Shown here piece after piece: positions 1 to 6,579 of a stretch of 25,852 nucleotides of DNA. Position 1 is the first letter of the stretch. The number at the start of each line of letters is the position of its first letter. Under the pieces are notes generated by a model, which worked only from the letters and a program-made list of their open reading frames with translations, made no database searches and had not been told where the DNA came from. Made by a program: the position numbers and the translations under genes. Location: positions 1-25,852 of the forward strand of contig JAZDLG010000064.1 in assembly GCA_043802125.1 (NCBI GenBank). Direction: 5' to 3'. This DNA comes from Phelpsiimicrobium sp043802125 (lineage in GTDB: Bacteria; Omnitrophota; Gorgyraeia; Velamenicoccales; Velamenicoccaceae).

Positions 1-979
1 TGATGACTTCTTTTACTGCTGTCTCAAGTTTCAAGGCTGCCTTTTCTTCACCCAGATACCTGAGCATCATAACGCCGGATAATATCATAGCCGTAGGATT
101 GACTTTGTTAAGGCCTTTGTATTTTGGCGCTGAACCATGGACAGGCTCAAACAAAGCGATACCGTCGCCTATGTTAGCTCCGGGCGCTATGCCTAACCCG
201 CCCATTAACCCTGCGCATAAGTCAGATATGATATCGCCATAAAGATTAGGCAATACCAGAACGTCAAAATTCTGAGGCCTGGTTACCACCTGCATAGCAA
301 AATTATCTACTATAGCGTCGTTGAATTCTATCCTACCGGCATATTCCTGCGCTACTTCGCGGGCCATGGCTAAGAAAAGGCCGTCCGTATACTTCATGAT
401 ATTGGCCTTATGTACGGCTGTGACTTTCTTGCGGTTGTTTTTTAACGCGTATTCAAAAGCGAATTTGACTATTCTGCGCGAGCCGAATTTTGAAATAGGT
501 TTTATGGAAATGCCTGAATCAGGCCTGATCTTTTTAGGGCTTAAGGCATTGATCATATCTATGGCCTCTTTGGCATCGGTAGAGCCTTCTTGAAATTCAA
601 TGCCCATGTAAAGGTCTTCTGAATTTTCCCTGACGATGACTAAGTCTATATCTCTGATAGGCGCCTGGACCCCCTCAATGGCCTTTGCCGGGCGCAGGCA
701 CGCGTATAAGTCAAGGACATGCCTTAACTGAACGTTTACCGAACGAAAACCGCTTCCCACAGGCGTCACAATAGGGCCCTTGATAGCAACCTTATTCTTT
801 CTTATTGAAGCAATGATGTCGTCGGGCAATGGGACGCCGTAACGCTTAATGGCTTCTTCTCCAGCGCAAAATTCTTCCCATTTGATGTCAACGCCTGTAG
901 CATCAATACAGCGCCTAGTAGCAAGGCTGACTTCAGGGCCTATGCCGTCGCCCGGTATAAGCGTTATAGTATGCTTCAT
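1..979 (-). CDS. Isocitrate/isopropylmalate dehydrogenase family, probably isocitrate dehydrogenase (3' end cut by window)
   Basis: This is an oxidative decarboxylase of the beta-hydroxyacid dehydrogenase family; 326 codons are present and the C-terminus lies outside the window. The N-terminus carries the family GDGIGPE motif (residues 10-16). Residues Ser80, Asn82, Arg86, Arg96 and Arg117 sit in the pattern FRSxNxxLR, LRP and VREN. This matches the isocitrate-binding Ser/Asn/Arg set of E. coli Icd rather than the loop of 3-isopropylmalate dehydrogenase. Near the C-terminal end, HGSAPKY places Lys286-Tyr287 where E. coli Icd has its NADP-selecting Lys-Tyr; NAD enzymes usually have Asp-Ile there. 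The ATG overlaps the leuD stop (ATGA), so the two are translationally coupled. Family membership is sure. Isocitrate over isopropylmalate is likely, and NADP use is an inference because the other cofactor residues lie beyond the window. Confidence 0.88.
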   Translation of the reverse strand, partial: MKHTITLIPGDGIGPEVSLATRRCIDATGVDIKWEEFCAGEEAIKRYGVPLPDDIIASIRKNKVAIKGPIVTPVGSGFRSVNVQLRHVLDLYACLRPAKAIEGVQAPIRDIDLVIVRENSEDLYMGIEFQEGSTDAKEAIDMINALSPKKIRPDSGISIKPISKFGSRRIVKFAFEYALKNNRKKVTAVHKANIMKYTDGLFLAMAREVAQEYAGRIEFNDAIVDNFAMQVVTRPQNFDVLVLPNLYGDIISDLCAGLMGGLGIAPGANIGDGIALFEPVHGSAPKYKGLNKVNPTAMILSGVMMLRYLGEEKAALKLETAVKEVI

Positions 980-1476
980 AATTTTATGCCGTTGTTTTTC
1001 TTAAAATGTTCAACCAACCCACCGTCGGAAAGGAGTTTACGCATCACAGGCGGCAAAGGTTGTATTTTTGAGGAAATATTCTTTGTAAGGTTCTTTAAAA
1101 CACCTAACTTTAGGTCTATTTCAAGTTTGTCACTCTCAGCTATCTGGTCGGTATCCGTTTCAATCAACGGCAGCCCAATGTTTATGGCGTTACGATAAAA
1201 TATCCTGGCAAAACTCTTTGCCACTACACCTACAATACCCGCCTCTTTGATGACCAATGGCGCCTGCTCGCGCGAAGAACCCATGCCGAAGTTCTTACCG
1301 GCGACTAAAAATGACTCGCCGGGTTTTAGCCGTGAATAAAAAGTCGGGTCAATATCTTCCATGATATGCCTGGCAAGCTCTTTCATATCGGTAATGGAGA
1401 ATTTATATCGGCCGGAGATGATGTAATCAGTGTTCACATCGTCTCCGATCTTATATGAAAATCCTTTTAATATCAT
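976..1476 (-). CDS. leuD: Aconitase-superfamily small subunit (LeuD type, short archaeal-like form)
   Basis: This is the swivel-domain subunit that pairs with the LeuC-type subunit to isomerise a hydroxy-di/tricarboxylic acid by dehydration and rehydration in the cytoplasm. At 166 aa it matches the short LeuD2/HacB class, not the roughly 200-aa proteobacterial LeuD. The start GDDVNTD, the active-site loop GRYKFS (residues 22-27), GKNFGMGSSREQAP (60-73) and KSFARIFYRNAINIGLP (87-103) are diagnostic. Two details are odd. The specificity loop reads YKFS, where the studied archaeal isopropylmalate isomerase and homoaconitase have YLVY and YLRT. Met65 replaces the usual Cys of FGCGSSRE. The start overlaps the pilT stop by four bases. 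The substrate is uncertain: isopropylmalate, homocitrate or citrate. Confidence 0.88.
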   Translation of the reverse strand: MILKGFSYKIGDDVNTDYIISGRYKFSITDMKELARHIMEDIDPTFYSRLKPGESFLVAGKNFGMGSSREQAPLVIKEAGIVGVVAKSFARIFYRNAINIGLPLIETDTDQIAESDKLEIDLKLGVLKNLTKNISSKIQPLPPVMRKLLSDGGLVEHFKKNNGIKL

Positions 1477-2519
1477 AGATTCTTGAACTCCTCAACGTGT
1501 TTGGCTTTGGCGAGCGCTGTCTCGTAAGTGATGACACCTGACTTATAAAGCTCTTTTAGCGATTTATCCATGGTGCGCATCCCGTATTGGTGCCCTGTCT
1601 GGATAAGCGTAGGCATCTGCTCTATTTCCTGCTCGCGGATGAGATTCCTGATAGCCGGTGTGCCGATCATGACTTCAGTAGCAACAACCCTGCCAATGCC
1701 GCTGGCGCGCGGCAAGAGAAGCTGCGAGATAACACCCTGCAGGCAATCTGCCAGCTGAAGCTTGACCTGCTGCTGCTGAAAAGGAGGAAATACGTCTATG
1801 ATCCTTTCAATGGTCTGAGGCGCGTCCGGCGTATGCAAAGTCGCCAAGACCAAGTGGCCTGTCTCGGCAGCTGTAAGAGCGGTTGATATAGTCTCAAGGT
1901 CTCTCATTTCACCGACGAATATGACATCCGGGTCCTGACGCAGCGCGTGGCGCAGCGCTTCGGCAAAACACTTAGTATCCGAGTAAACCTCTCTCTGCTT
2001 AATGATACTCTTTTTATTTTTATGCAAAAACTCAATAGGGTCTTCAATAGAAATTATCATATCCTGACGCTCCGAATTGATGAGGTCTACCATGGCTGCC
2101 ATGGTAGTCGTCTTGCCAACGCCCGTAGGCCCTGTGACTAATACAAGACCGTTAGGCTTTTTAGCGAGGTCAGCAACTATGGCGGGCAGGCCTAAATCTG
2201 CAAGCTTCGGTATTTCCAAAGGTATCCTTCTGAATGCCGCCTCCACTGAACCTCTCTGGATATGCACGTTGACCCTGAACCTGTCCATCCCTAACATTGC
2301 CACGGATAGATCAAGCTCCCAGTTCCTCTCAAATATTTCTTTTTGCTCATTTGTCAGTATGGTGTAGATCATGCGCTTGGTATCATCGCGGTGCAACTTA
2401 GGCAGATCTGTCAGGATAAGCCTGCCGTCAATCCTCAAGATAGGCGGAGTATTTTCCGTCAAGTGGAGGTCTGAAGCCTTCCTTTCTATCGTCAACATCA
2501 ACAAGTCTTTAAGTTCCAT
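1473..2519 (-). CDS. pilT: PilT-like type IV pilus retraction ATPase
   Basis: This is a hexameric cytoplasmic motor of the GspE/PilT secretion ATPase family, which depolymerises type IV pili to power twitching, adhesion or DNA uptake. The 348 aa are full length for PilT. An N-terminal PAS-like domain (about 1-110) begins with the ASDLHL signature. It is followed by Walker A GPTGVGKTT (130-138), an Asp box ISIEDPIEF (156-164), Walker B with DPDVIFVGEMRD (196-207) and a His box ATLHTPDAPQTIERI (226-240). AIRNLIRE (289-296) is the signature of true PilT retraction ATPases rather than PilB extension motors. An AAGGAG ribosome binding site precedes the ATG. The gene sits between the two subunits of one enzyme (29 bases after leuC, 4-base overlap with leuD), so it is co-transcribed with unrelated metabolism. 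No other pilus gene is visible. Confidence 0.93.
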   Translation of the reverse strand: MELKDLLMLTIERKASDLHLTENTPPILRIDGRLILTDLPKLHRDDTKRMIYTILTNEQKEIFERNWELDLSVAMLGMDRFRVNVHIQRGSVEAAFRRIPLEIPKLADLGLPAIVADLAKKPNGLVLVTGPTGVGKTTTMAAMVDLINSERQDMIISIEDPIEFLHKNKKSIIKQREVYSDTKCFAEALRHALRQDPDVIFVGEMRDLETISTALTAAETGHLVLATLHTPDAPQTIERIIDVFPPFQQQQVKLQLADCLQGVISQLLLPRASGIGRVVATEVMIGTPAIRNLIREQEIEQMPTLIQTGHQYGMRTMDKSLKELYKSGVITYETALAKAKHVEEFKNL

Positions 2520-2548
2520 TTTACGCTCCTTATAGGTAATTTTACTAT

Positions 2549-3805
2549 TTACAAATATTTTCTCGGATCTGTAATGCGCCCCTCTATAGCTGACGCAGCC
2601 ACTGTTGCCGGTGAAGCCAAATAAATAAAAGCATCCGGGTTTCCCATCCTGCCTTTAAAATTCCTGTTCGCGCTTGAGATAACGACTTCACCTATTGACG
2701 GCACGCCATTGTGCGTGCCCACGCACGGCCCGCAACCAGGTGTCACGACACTACCGCCAGCCTCAACTAATACATTTATGATACCATTTTTGATAGCAGT
2801 CAGATAAATATCTTTGGAGGCAGGGGCCACAATAAACCTGACGTCGGGATGGACCTTTTTGCCTTTTAATATCCTAGCTGCGATAGTCAGGTCTTCAAGT
2901 CTGCCGTTTGTGCAAGTCCCAAGATACGCCTCATCAATATGCGTGCCGGAAACATCTTCTACGCGAGCGTTATTATCAACTGTATGTGGTTTAGCAAGTT
3001 GGGGAGATATTTTAGAAACGTCATATTCCCGCGTCAGGCTGTAAACGGCGTCTTTATCCGCGTATTGCAGAACGGGCGACCTATCTTTATTGCGCCCTGA
3101 TACCCATTTAAGCGTAACATCATCCGCCGGGATTATACTGAACTTCGCGCCTATTTCAACGCCCATATTACAGATAGTAAACCTGGCGTCCATACTTAAA
3201 GAATCTATAGCCTCGCCGTAAAACTCAACACTTTTGTAAGTAGCTCCGTCAGCCTTCAGGTCGCCTATGATATACAGAATAATGTCTTTGGAGTAAACGC
3301 CGCGAGGCAGCTTGCCTTTAACAATGATCTTAATGGATTCAGGACATTTAAACCAGTTTTTTCCGCACGCAAGGCTTATGGCCAGGTCAGTTGAGCCCAC
3401 ACCCGTGGAAAGCGCGCCCAAAGCGCCGTAAGTGCAGGTATGGGAATCAGCGCCCAAGACCAGGTCTCCCGGCAAGACGTGGCCCATTTCAGGTATTACC
3501 TGGTGGCACACGCCGCAGCCTATATCGTAAAGTAATAATCCTTTTTCCCTGGCAAACTCACGCAGCTTCTTATGCACCGCGGAAACGCCCATGTTCGGAG
3601 ACGGCGAGCTATGGTCAATGACAATGGCGAATTTTCCGCGTGAAAAAACCTCTTTTACGCCGAGCGATTTGAAACGGTCAACGATAATGCCGCTTGTGCC
3701 GTCCTGCCCAAAACAAAAATCCAGATCGCAAACAGCAAAATCACCGGCCTTTAGATCCTTGCCCGCGTGAAGGCTTAATATTTTTTCAGCTATAGTTTTT
3801 CCCAT
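2549..3805 (-). CDS. leuC: Aconitase-superfamily large subunit (LeuC type, short archaeal-like form)
   Basis: This is the iron-sulfur catalytic subunit of a two-subunit hydro-lyase: 3-isopropylmalate dehydratase, homoaconitase or an aconitase-like enzyme. The 418 aa match the LeuC2/HacA class. The [4Fe-4S] ligands are Cys298 (GTCTNGR), Cys358 and Cys361 (PGCGPC). GADSHTCTYGALG (118-130) is the conserved substrate-site segment, and VIDHSSPSP (62-70) corresponds to the family VxDH motif. The first 46 codons are repeated almost perfectly at 5223-5361, upstream of the ankyrin gene; this copy is the one joined to a complete gene. The start lies 21 bases after the ankyrin stop and has no clear Shine-Dalgarno, so translation may depend on coupling. 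Leucine biosynthesis is the default reading. The downstream isocitrate-type dehydrogenase makes an aconitase role possible. Confidence 0.9.
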   Translation of the reverse strand: MGKTIAEKILSLHAGKDLKAGDFAVCDLDFCFGQDGTSGIIVDRFKSLGVKEVFSRGKFAIVIDHSSPSPNMGVSAVHKKLREFAREKGLLLYDIGCGVCHQVIPEMGHVLPGDLVLGADSHTCTYGALGALSTGVGSTDLAISLACGKNWFKCPESIKIIVKGKLPRGVYSKDIILYIIGDLKADGATYKSVEFYGEAIDSLSMDARFTICNMGVEIGAKFSIIPADDVTLKWVSGRNKDRSPVLQYADKDAVYSLTREYDVSKISPQLAKPHTVDNNARVEDVSGTHIDEAYLGTCTNGRLEDLTIAARILKGKKVHPDVRFIVAPASKDIYLTAIKNGIINVLVEAGGSVVTPGCGPCVGTHNGVPSIGEVVISSANRNFKGRMGNPDAFIYLASPATVAASAIEGRITDPRKYL

Positions 3806-3807
3806 AT
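3669..3807 (-). repeat. Direct repeat copy A (genuine leuC 5' end)
   Basis: These 139 bases match 5223-5361 with one difference, at 3710 (A here, G at 5264 on the plus strand). The change is silent (Phe TTT versus TTC, codon 32). The repeat starts two bases before the leuC ATG and ends within codon 46. Sequence identity stops abruptly at both edges. Confidence 0.97.
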
Positions 3808-3826
3808 CTATTGCCGGTTTAAATTC

Positions 3827-5212
3827 TCATTTTTTCGATTCCGTACCCTTGTTCAAAACCGTGCTGCTTTTTTGTTTAGCTAAAGCTAACTCAATAAGTT
3901 CAACGATTTCCTGATATTTCTTTTTTATAGCTAAGGACTTAGATACTCCTTCATTTTTGTCAGCAGCATTTAAGTCAGTGTATTTTATTGACATAAATCT
4001 ATCGATATCACGATCAGCCTGGAAGATTCTTCTCTTAGCTAAAGCCAAAGCTGTTTCGCCGCCATTGCTTACAATGCTAGCGTCAGCGCCTTTATCTAGC
4101 ATGACCCTGACAAATTCCACTTTTCCCGAATCTGCTGCGTACATAAGCAGTGTCCTGCCATTGTCGTATTCGGCTTTAGCATTAACGTCAGCGCCTTTAT
4201 TCAATAAATCCATAAGTATTGTAACATTCCCTGGATAAAACTCTTCCCTTTTAAACCTAAACGGAACGTCTTCATCATGAACCAATAACCACAAAGCCGT
4301 CCTGCCCATCCTATCTCCAGTATTCACGTCAGCACCTTTTTCAAGCAAGACCTTAACCACACCAGCTTTTCCATAAAGAGCGGCCTCTATCAAAGGCGTA
4401 TGGCCCATTCGGTCTTTAGTATTTAGATCGGCGCCGTTTTCAACCAGAAGCCTTATCACATCCGGACAATTTGAAGAAACAGCCGCGCGCAAGATTGATG
4501 AATCGTATAGATCTCTGAGGTGGACGTCAGCACCTTTTGCAAGAAGCAATTTTACAATTTCTGTGTGACATTCCCGAACTGCCGTAAAAAGCGCCAATCC
4601 ATTACTGTCATTAACATCGGCGCCGTTTTCAAGCAACATCTTGACAAGCTCCAATTTACTTTCGCGGCGGCTTGTCGTAGAGTCTCGCTGGTATATATTT
4701 CTTCCCAAACTGCACGCCTCAGCCAACGCCGTTGCACCATTCATAGCCTTAGCATTCACATCAGCGCCATATTCAAGCAACAGCCTCACAACGCTTGTCC
4801 GTCCTCCGCTTCTGTAGATAGCCCGCGTAAGTATAGTCCTTGTGTCAACGCTAATCATATCTCTTACAATCCCACCCCCGGGAGAGGATTGGGAAAGATT
4901 AGGATCGTAATGATCCTCACCAAAAGGATGTCTCAGATTCGGGTTGGAGCCGTTTTTAAGCAGCACCTCTACCGTATCATGCCATCTCCCAAACATCTTT
5001 GGGTCCACATATCCACCCATACAAGTTATCATCAAAGCTGTCAGGCCATCCTTCCTTCTTGCATCCACGGCAACGCCACGGGACAAAAGATCCGCCACCG
5101 CAACAACATCACTCTTTTCCACGGTTTCAAAGAGCTTATCTTCAAGCTCACCAGCAAAACAAACACACGCCAACCATGATAAAACACACACCACCAACAA
5201 ACACCGCGACAC
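3827..5212 (-). CDS. Exported ankyrin-repeat protein inserted at the leuC start
   Basis: This is a predicted secreted or periplasmic protein of 461 aa built from about seven or eight ankyrin repeats. Repeat helices end in the typical (L/V)LLxxGADVN signature at six or more places between about residues 85 and 375. The C-terminal ~80 residues are lysine-rich and helical. Residues 1-20 form a signal peptide: Ser-Arg, a hydrophobic core with several Cys, then CFA-GE. I chose the GTG at 5212 because AAGGTGA, matching the 16S tail, lies five bases upstream and the signal peptide is then N-terminal. The frame stays open upstream to an ATG at 5359 (510 codons), which would fuse 46 LeuC residues in front and bury the signal peptide. 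Partner and function are unknown. Ankyrin repeats bind proteins, so a role in surface or host contact is conceivable but unsupported here. Confidence 0.8.
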   Translation of the reverse strand: MSRCLLVVCVLSWLACVCFAGELEDKLFETVEKSDVVAVADLLSRGVAVDARRKDGLTALMITCMGGYVDPKMFGRWHDTVEVLLKNGSNPNLRHPFGEDHYDPNLSQSSPGGGIVRDMISVDTRTILTRAIYRSGGRTSVVRLLLEYGADVNAKAMNGATALAEACSLGRNIYQRDSTTSRRESKLELVKMLLENGADVNDSNGLALFTAVRECHTEIVKLLLAKGADVHLRDLYDSSILRAAVSSNCPDVIRLLVENGADLNTKDRMGHTPLIEAALYGKAGVVKVLLEKGADVNTGDRMGRTALWLLVHDEDVPFRFKREEFYPGNVTILMDLLNKGADVNAKAEYDNGRTLLMYAADSGKVEFVRVMLDKGADASIVSNGGETALALAKRRIFQADRDIDRFMSIKYTDLNAADKNEGVSKSLAIKKKYQEIVELIELALAKQKSSTVLNKGTESKK

Positions 5213-5221
5213 CTGTCTCAC

Positions 5222-5359
5222 CTTGAAACGGTCAACGATAATGCCGCTTGTGCCGTCCTGCCCGAAACAAAAATCCAGATCGCAAACAGCAAAATCACCG
5301 GCCTTTAGATCCTTGCCCGCGTGAAGGCTTAATATTTTTTCAGCTATAGTTTTTCCCAT
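5222..5359 (-). pseudogene. Truncated leuC copy (first 46 codons), in frame with the ankyrin gene
   Basis: This piece encodes residues 1-46 of LeuC exactly, with one silent base change, and then runs without a stop into the ankyrin reading frame. It lacks every catalytic residue and cannot work as an enzyme. It sits where leuC would be expected, directly after the aminotransferase gene. It may still serve as a translation leader for the ankyrin gene. Whether the 510-residue fusion is made cannot be told from sequence. Confidence 0.85.
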
Positions 5360-5361
5360 AT
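5223..5361 (-). repeat. Direct repeat copy B (displaced leuC 5' end)
   Basis: This is the second copy of the 139-base repeat at 3669-3807, 1554 bases away and in the same orientation. Its inner edge meets the ankyrin ribosome binding site. Its outer edge meets an AT-rich stretch and the short ACTCG repeats. RecA-type recombination between the copies would remove 1554 bases and leave one intact leuC. Confidence 0.97.
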
Positions 5362-5373
5362 TTTTATTTTTTA

Positions 5374-5404
5374 CTCGCTAACTCGTAACTCGATAACTCG
5401 CTAA
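5374..5404. repeat. Short tandem repeat, units ctcgctaa/ctcgtaa/ctcgataa/ctcgctaa
   Basis: Four 7-8 base units follow head to tail at 5374-5381, 5382-5388, 5389-5396 and 5397-5404. They run into the last codon and stop of the aminotransferase gene. The repeat lies at the upstream edge of the leuC/ankyrin rearrangement. Its role is unknown; it could be a replication-slippage product or a recombination hot spot. Confidence 0.8.
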
Positions 5405-6567
5405 CTAATTTTATTCAGCCATTCCTCTATCCTGTCAAAACCCTTCTTGATATTTTCCATGCTTGTGGCAAAACTGACGCGGACATAGTCGTCACACCCG
5501 AAAGGAGCGCCAGGAATAACAGCTACGAACTTTTCTTCCAGCAGCCTTTTGGCAAAAGTAAAAGAATCAAGCCCTGTTTTTTTGATGCCGCAGAAAATAT
5601 AAAATGCGCCTTCGGGCTTATAATATCCCAATTGCTTCATCCCGTCTAACCTGGAAATGATGTAATCTCTTCTCTCCTGGAATTTTTTCTTTATCTCGTC
5701 AAAATAAGGCTCGCTTAAACTGAAAGCCGCCAAAGCTGCCTTCTGAGTTATGGAGTTCGGATTAGAAGTGGAGTGGTCCTGTAGGTTGGAAACGGCGCTT
5801 GCGATCTCAGGTGTTGCTGCCAGATACCCTAAACGCCAGCCGGTCATTGAATACGATTTTGAAAAGCCGTTTACGGTGATGGTCAATTTCTTTATCTCAT
5901 CTGTTAAAGAGGCTATAGATACATGCTCTATGTTGTCAAAGATGATCTTTTCGTAGATCTCGTCACTGATACAGTAGAGCCCGTTCTCAACGCAAAAATC
6001 AGCTATCGCTTTAAGTTCATCTCTGCGGTAAACCACGCCGCAGGGATTAGAAGGACTGTTTAATATAAGGCATCTCGTCTTCTTGGAAATGTGTTTTTTT
6101 AAAACTTTGGGGTCCACTTTGAACCCGTCGGCTAAAGACGTCTGCACGAATACGGGCCTGCCTCCTGCGAGCTTGACCATCTCAGGATAACTCACCCAGA
6201 ACGGCACAGGGATAAGCACCTCATCTCCTTCGTCCGCTAATACCTGAAGCACATTATAAAGCGAGTGTTTCGCACCGCAGGAAACGACGACACTTGAAGG
6301 CGCGTAATCAAGATCGTTATCGGTTTTTAATTTTTTGCAGATGGCATCTTTAAGTTCGGGGATGCCTGAGGTGGGAGTATATTTCGTAAAACCGTCTTGT
6401 ATGGCCTTTATTGCCGCAGCCTTAATTGGCTCTGGAGTATCAAAATCAGGTTCGCCGGCTCCGAAAGCAACCACATCCTTGCCTTCTTTTGCCATGCTTT
6501 TGGCTCTCGCCGTGATGGCCAGCGTAGCCGAAGGACTGACTTCTCTTGTTCTTTTAGAAAGTGTCAT
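5401..6567 (-). CDS. Class I aminotransferase, aspartate aminotransferase type (subgroup I-gamma)
   Basis: This is a PLP enzyme that probably moves the amino group between aspartate and 2-oxoglutarate, giving oxaloacetate and glutamate. The 388 aa are normal for the Thermus/Bacillus-type enzyme. Visible motifs are GAGEPDFDTP (36-45), the substrate and cofactor segment SPSNPCG (171-177), SDEIYE (201-206), the PLP lysine Lys237 in SKSYSMTGWRLGY, and the carboxylate-binding Arg363 in YVRVSFA. Homologues of this subgroup often also accept aromatic amino acids or prephenate, so substrate range is open. The start is only 12 bases after rplQ. It lacks a Shine-Dalgarno: the mRNA reads CCTCCT directly before ATG, the opposite of a ribosome binding site. 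No other start fits the alignment with relatives, so coupling to rplQ is likely. Confidence 0.9.
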   Translation of the reverse strand: MTLSKRTREVSPSATLAITARAKSMAKEGKDVVAFGAGEPDFDTPEPIKAAAIKAIQDGFTKYTPTSGIPELKDAICKKLKTDNDLDYAPSSVVVSCGAKHSLYNVLQVLADEGDEVLIPVPFWVSYPEMVKLAGGRPVFVQTSLADGFKVDPKVLKKHISKKTRCLILNSPSNPCGVVYRRDELKAIADFCVENGLYCISDEIYEKIIFDNIEHVSIASLTDEIKKLTITVNGFSKSYSMTGWRLGYLAATPEIASAVSNLQDHSTSNPNSITQKAALAAFSLSEPYFDEIKKKFQERRDYIISRLDGMKQLGYYKPEGAFYIFCGIKKTGLDSFTFAKRLLEEKFVAVIPGAPFGCDDYVRVSFATSMENIKKGFDRIEEWLNKIS

Positions 6568-6579
6568 AGGAGGAACTTT

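Noticed and set aside
3..593. Open frames on the plus strand at 3-242 and 321-593
   Set aside because: They lie opposite the dehydrogenase gene, whose minus-strand frame has clear family motifs throughout. The plus-strand products show no recognisable domain.
3808..5222. A transposon or insertion sequence carrying the ankyrin gene
   Set aside because: No transposase, integrase or terminal inverted repeats are present in the 1415 bases. The flanking 139-base repeat is far too long for a normal target-site duplication.
4520..5324. Long plus-strand frames opposite the ankyrin gene (up to 219 codons)
   Set aside because: The repeats of the ankyrin gene keep the opposite strand open and give the products a false periodicity. 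No ribosome binding site or domain is seen.
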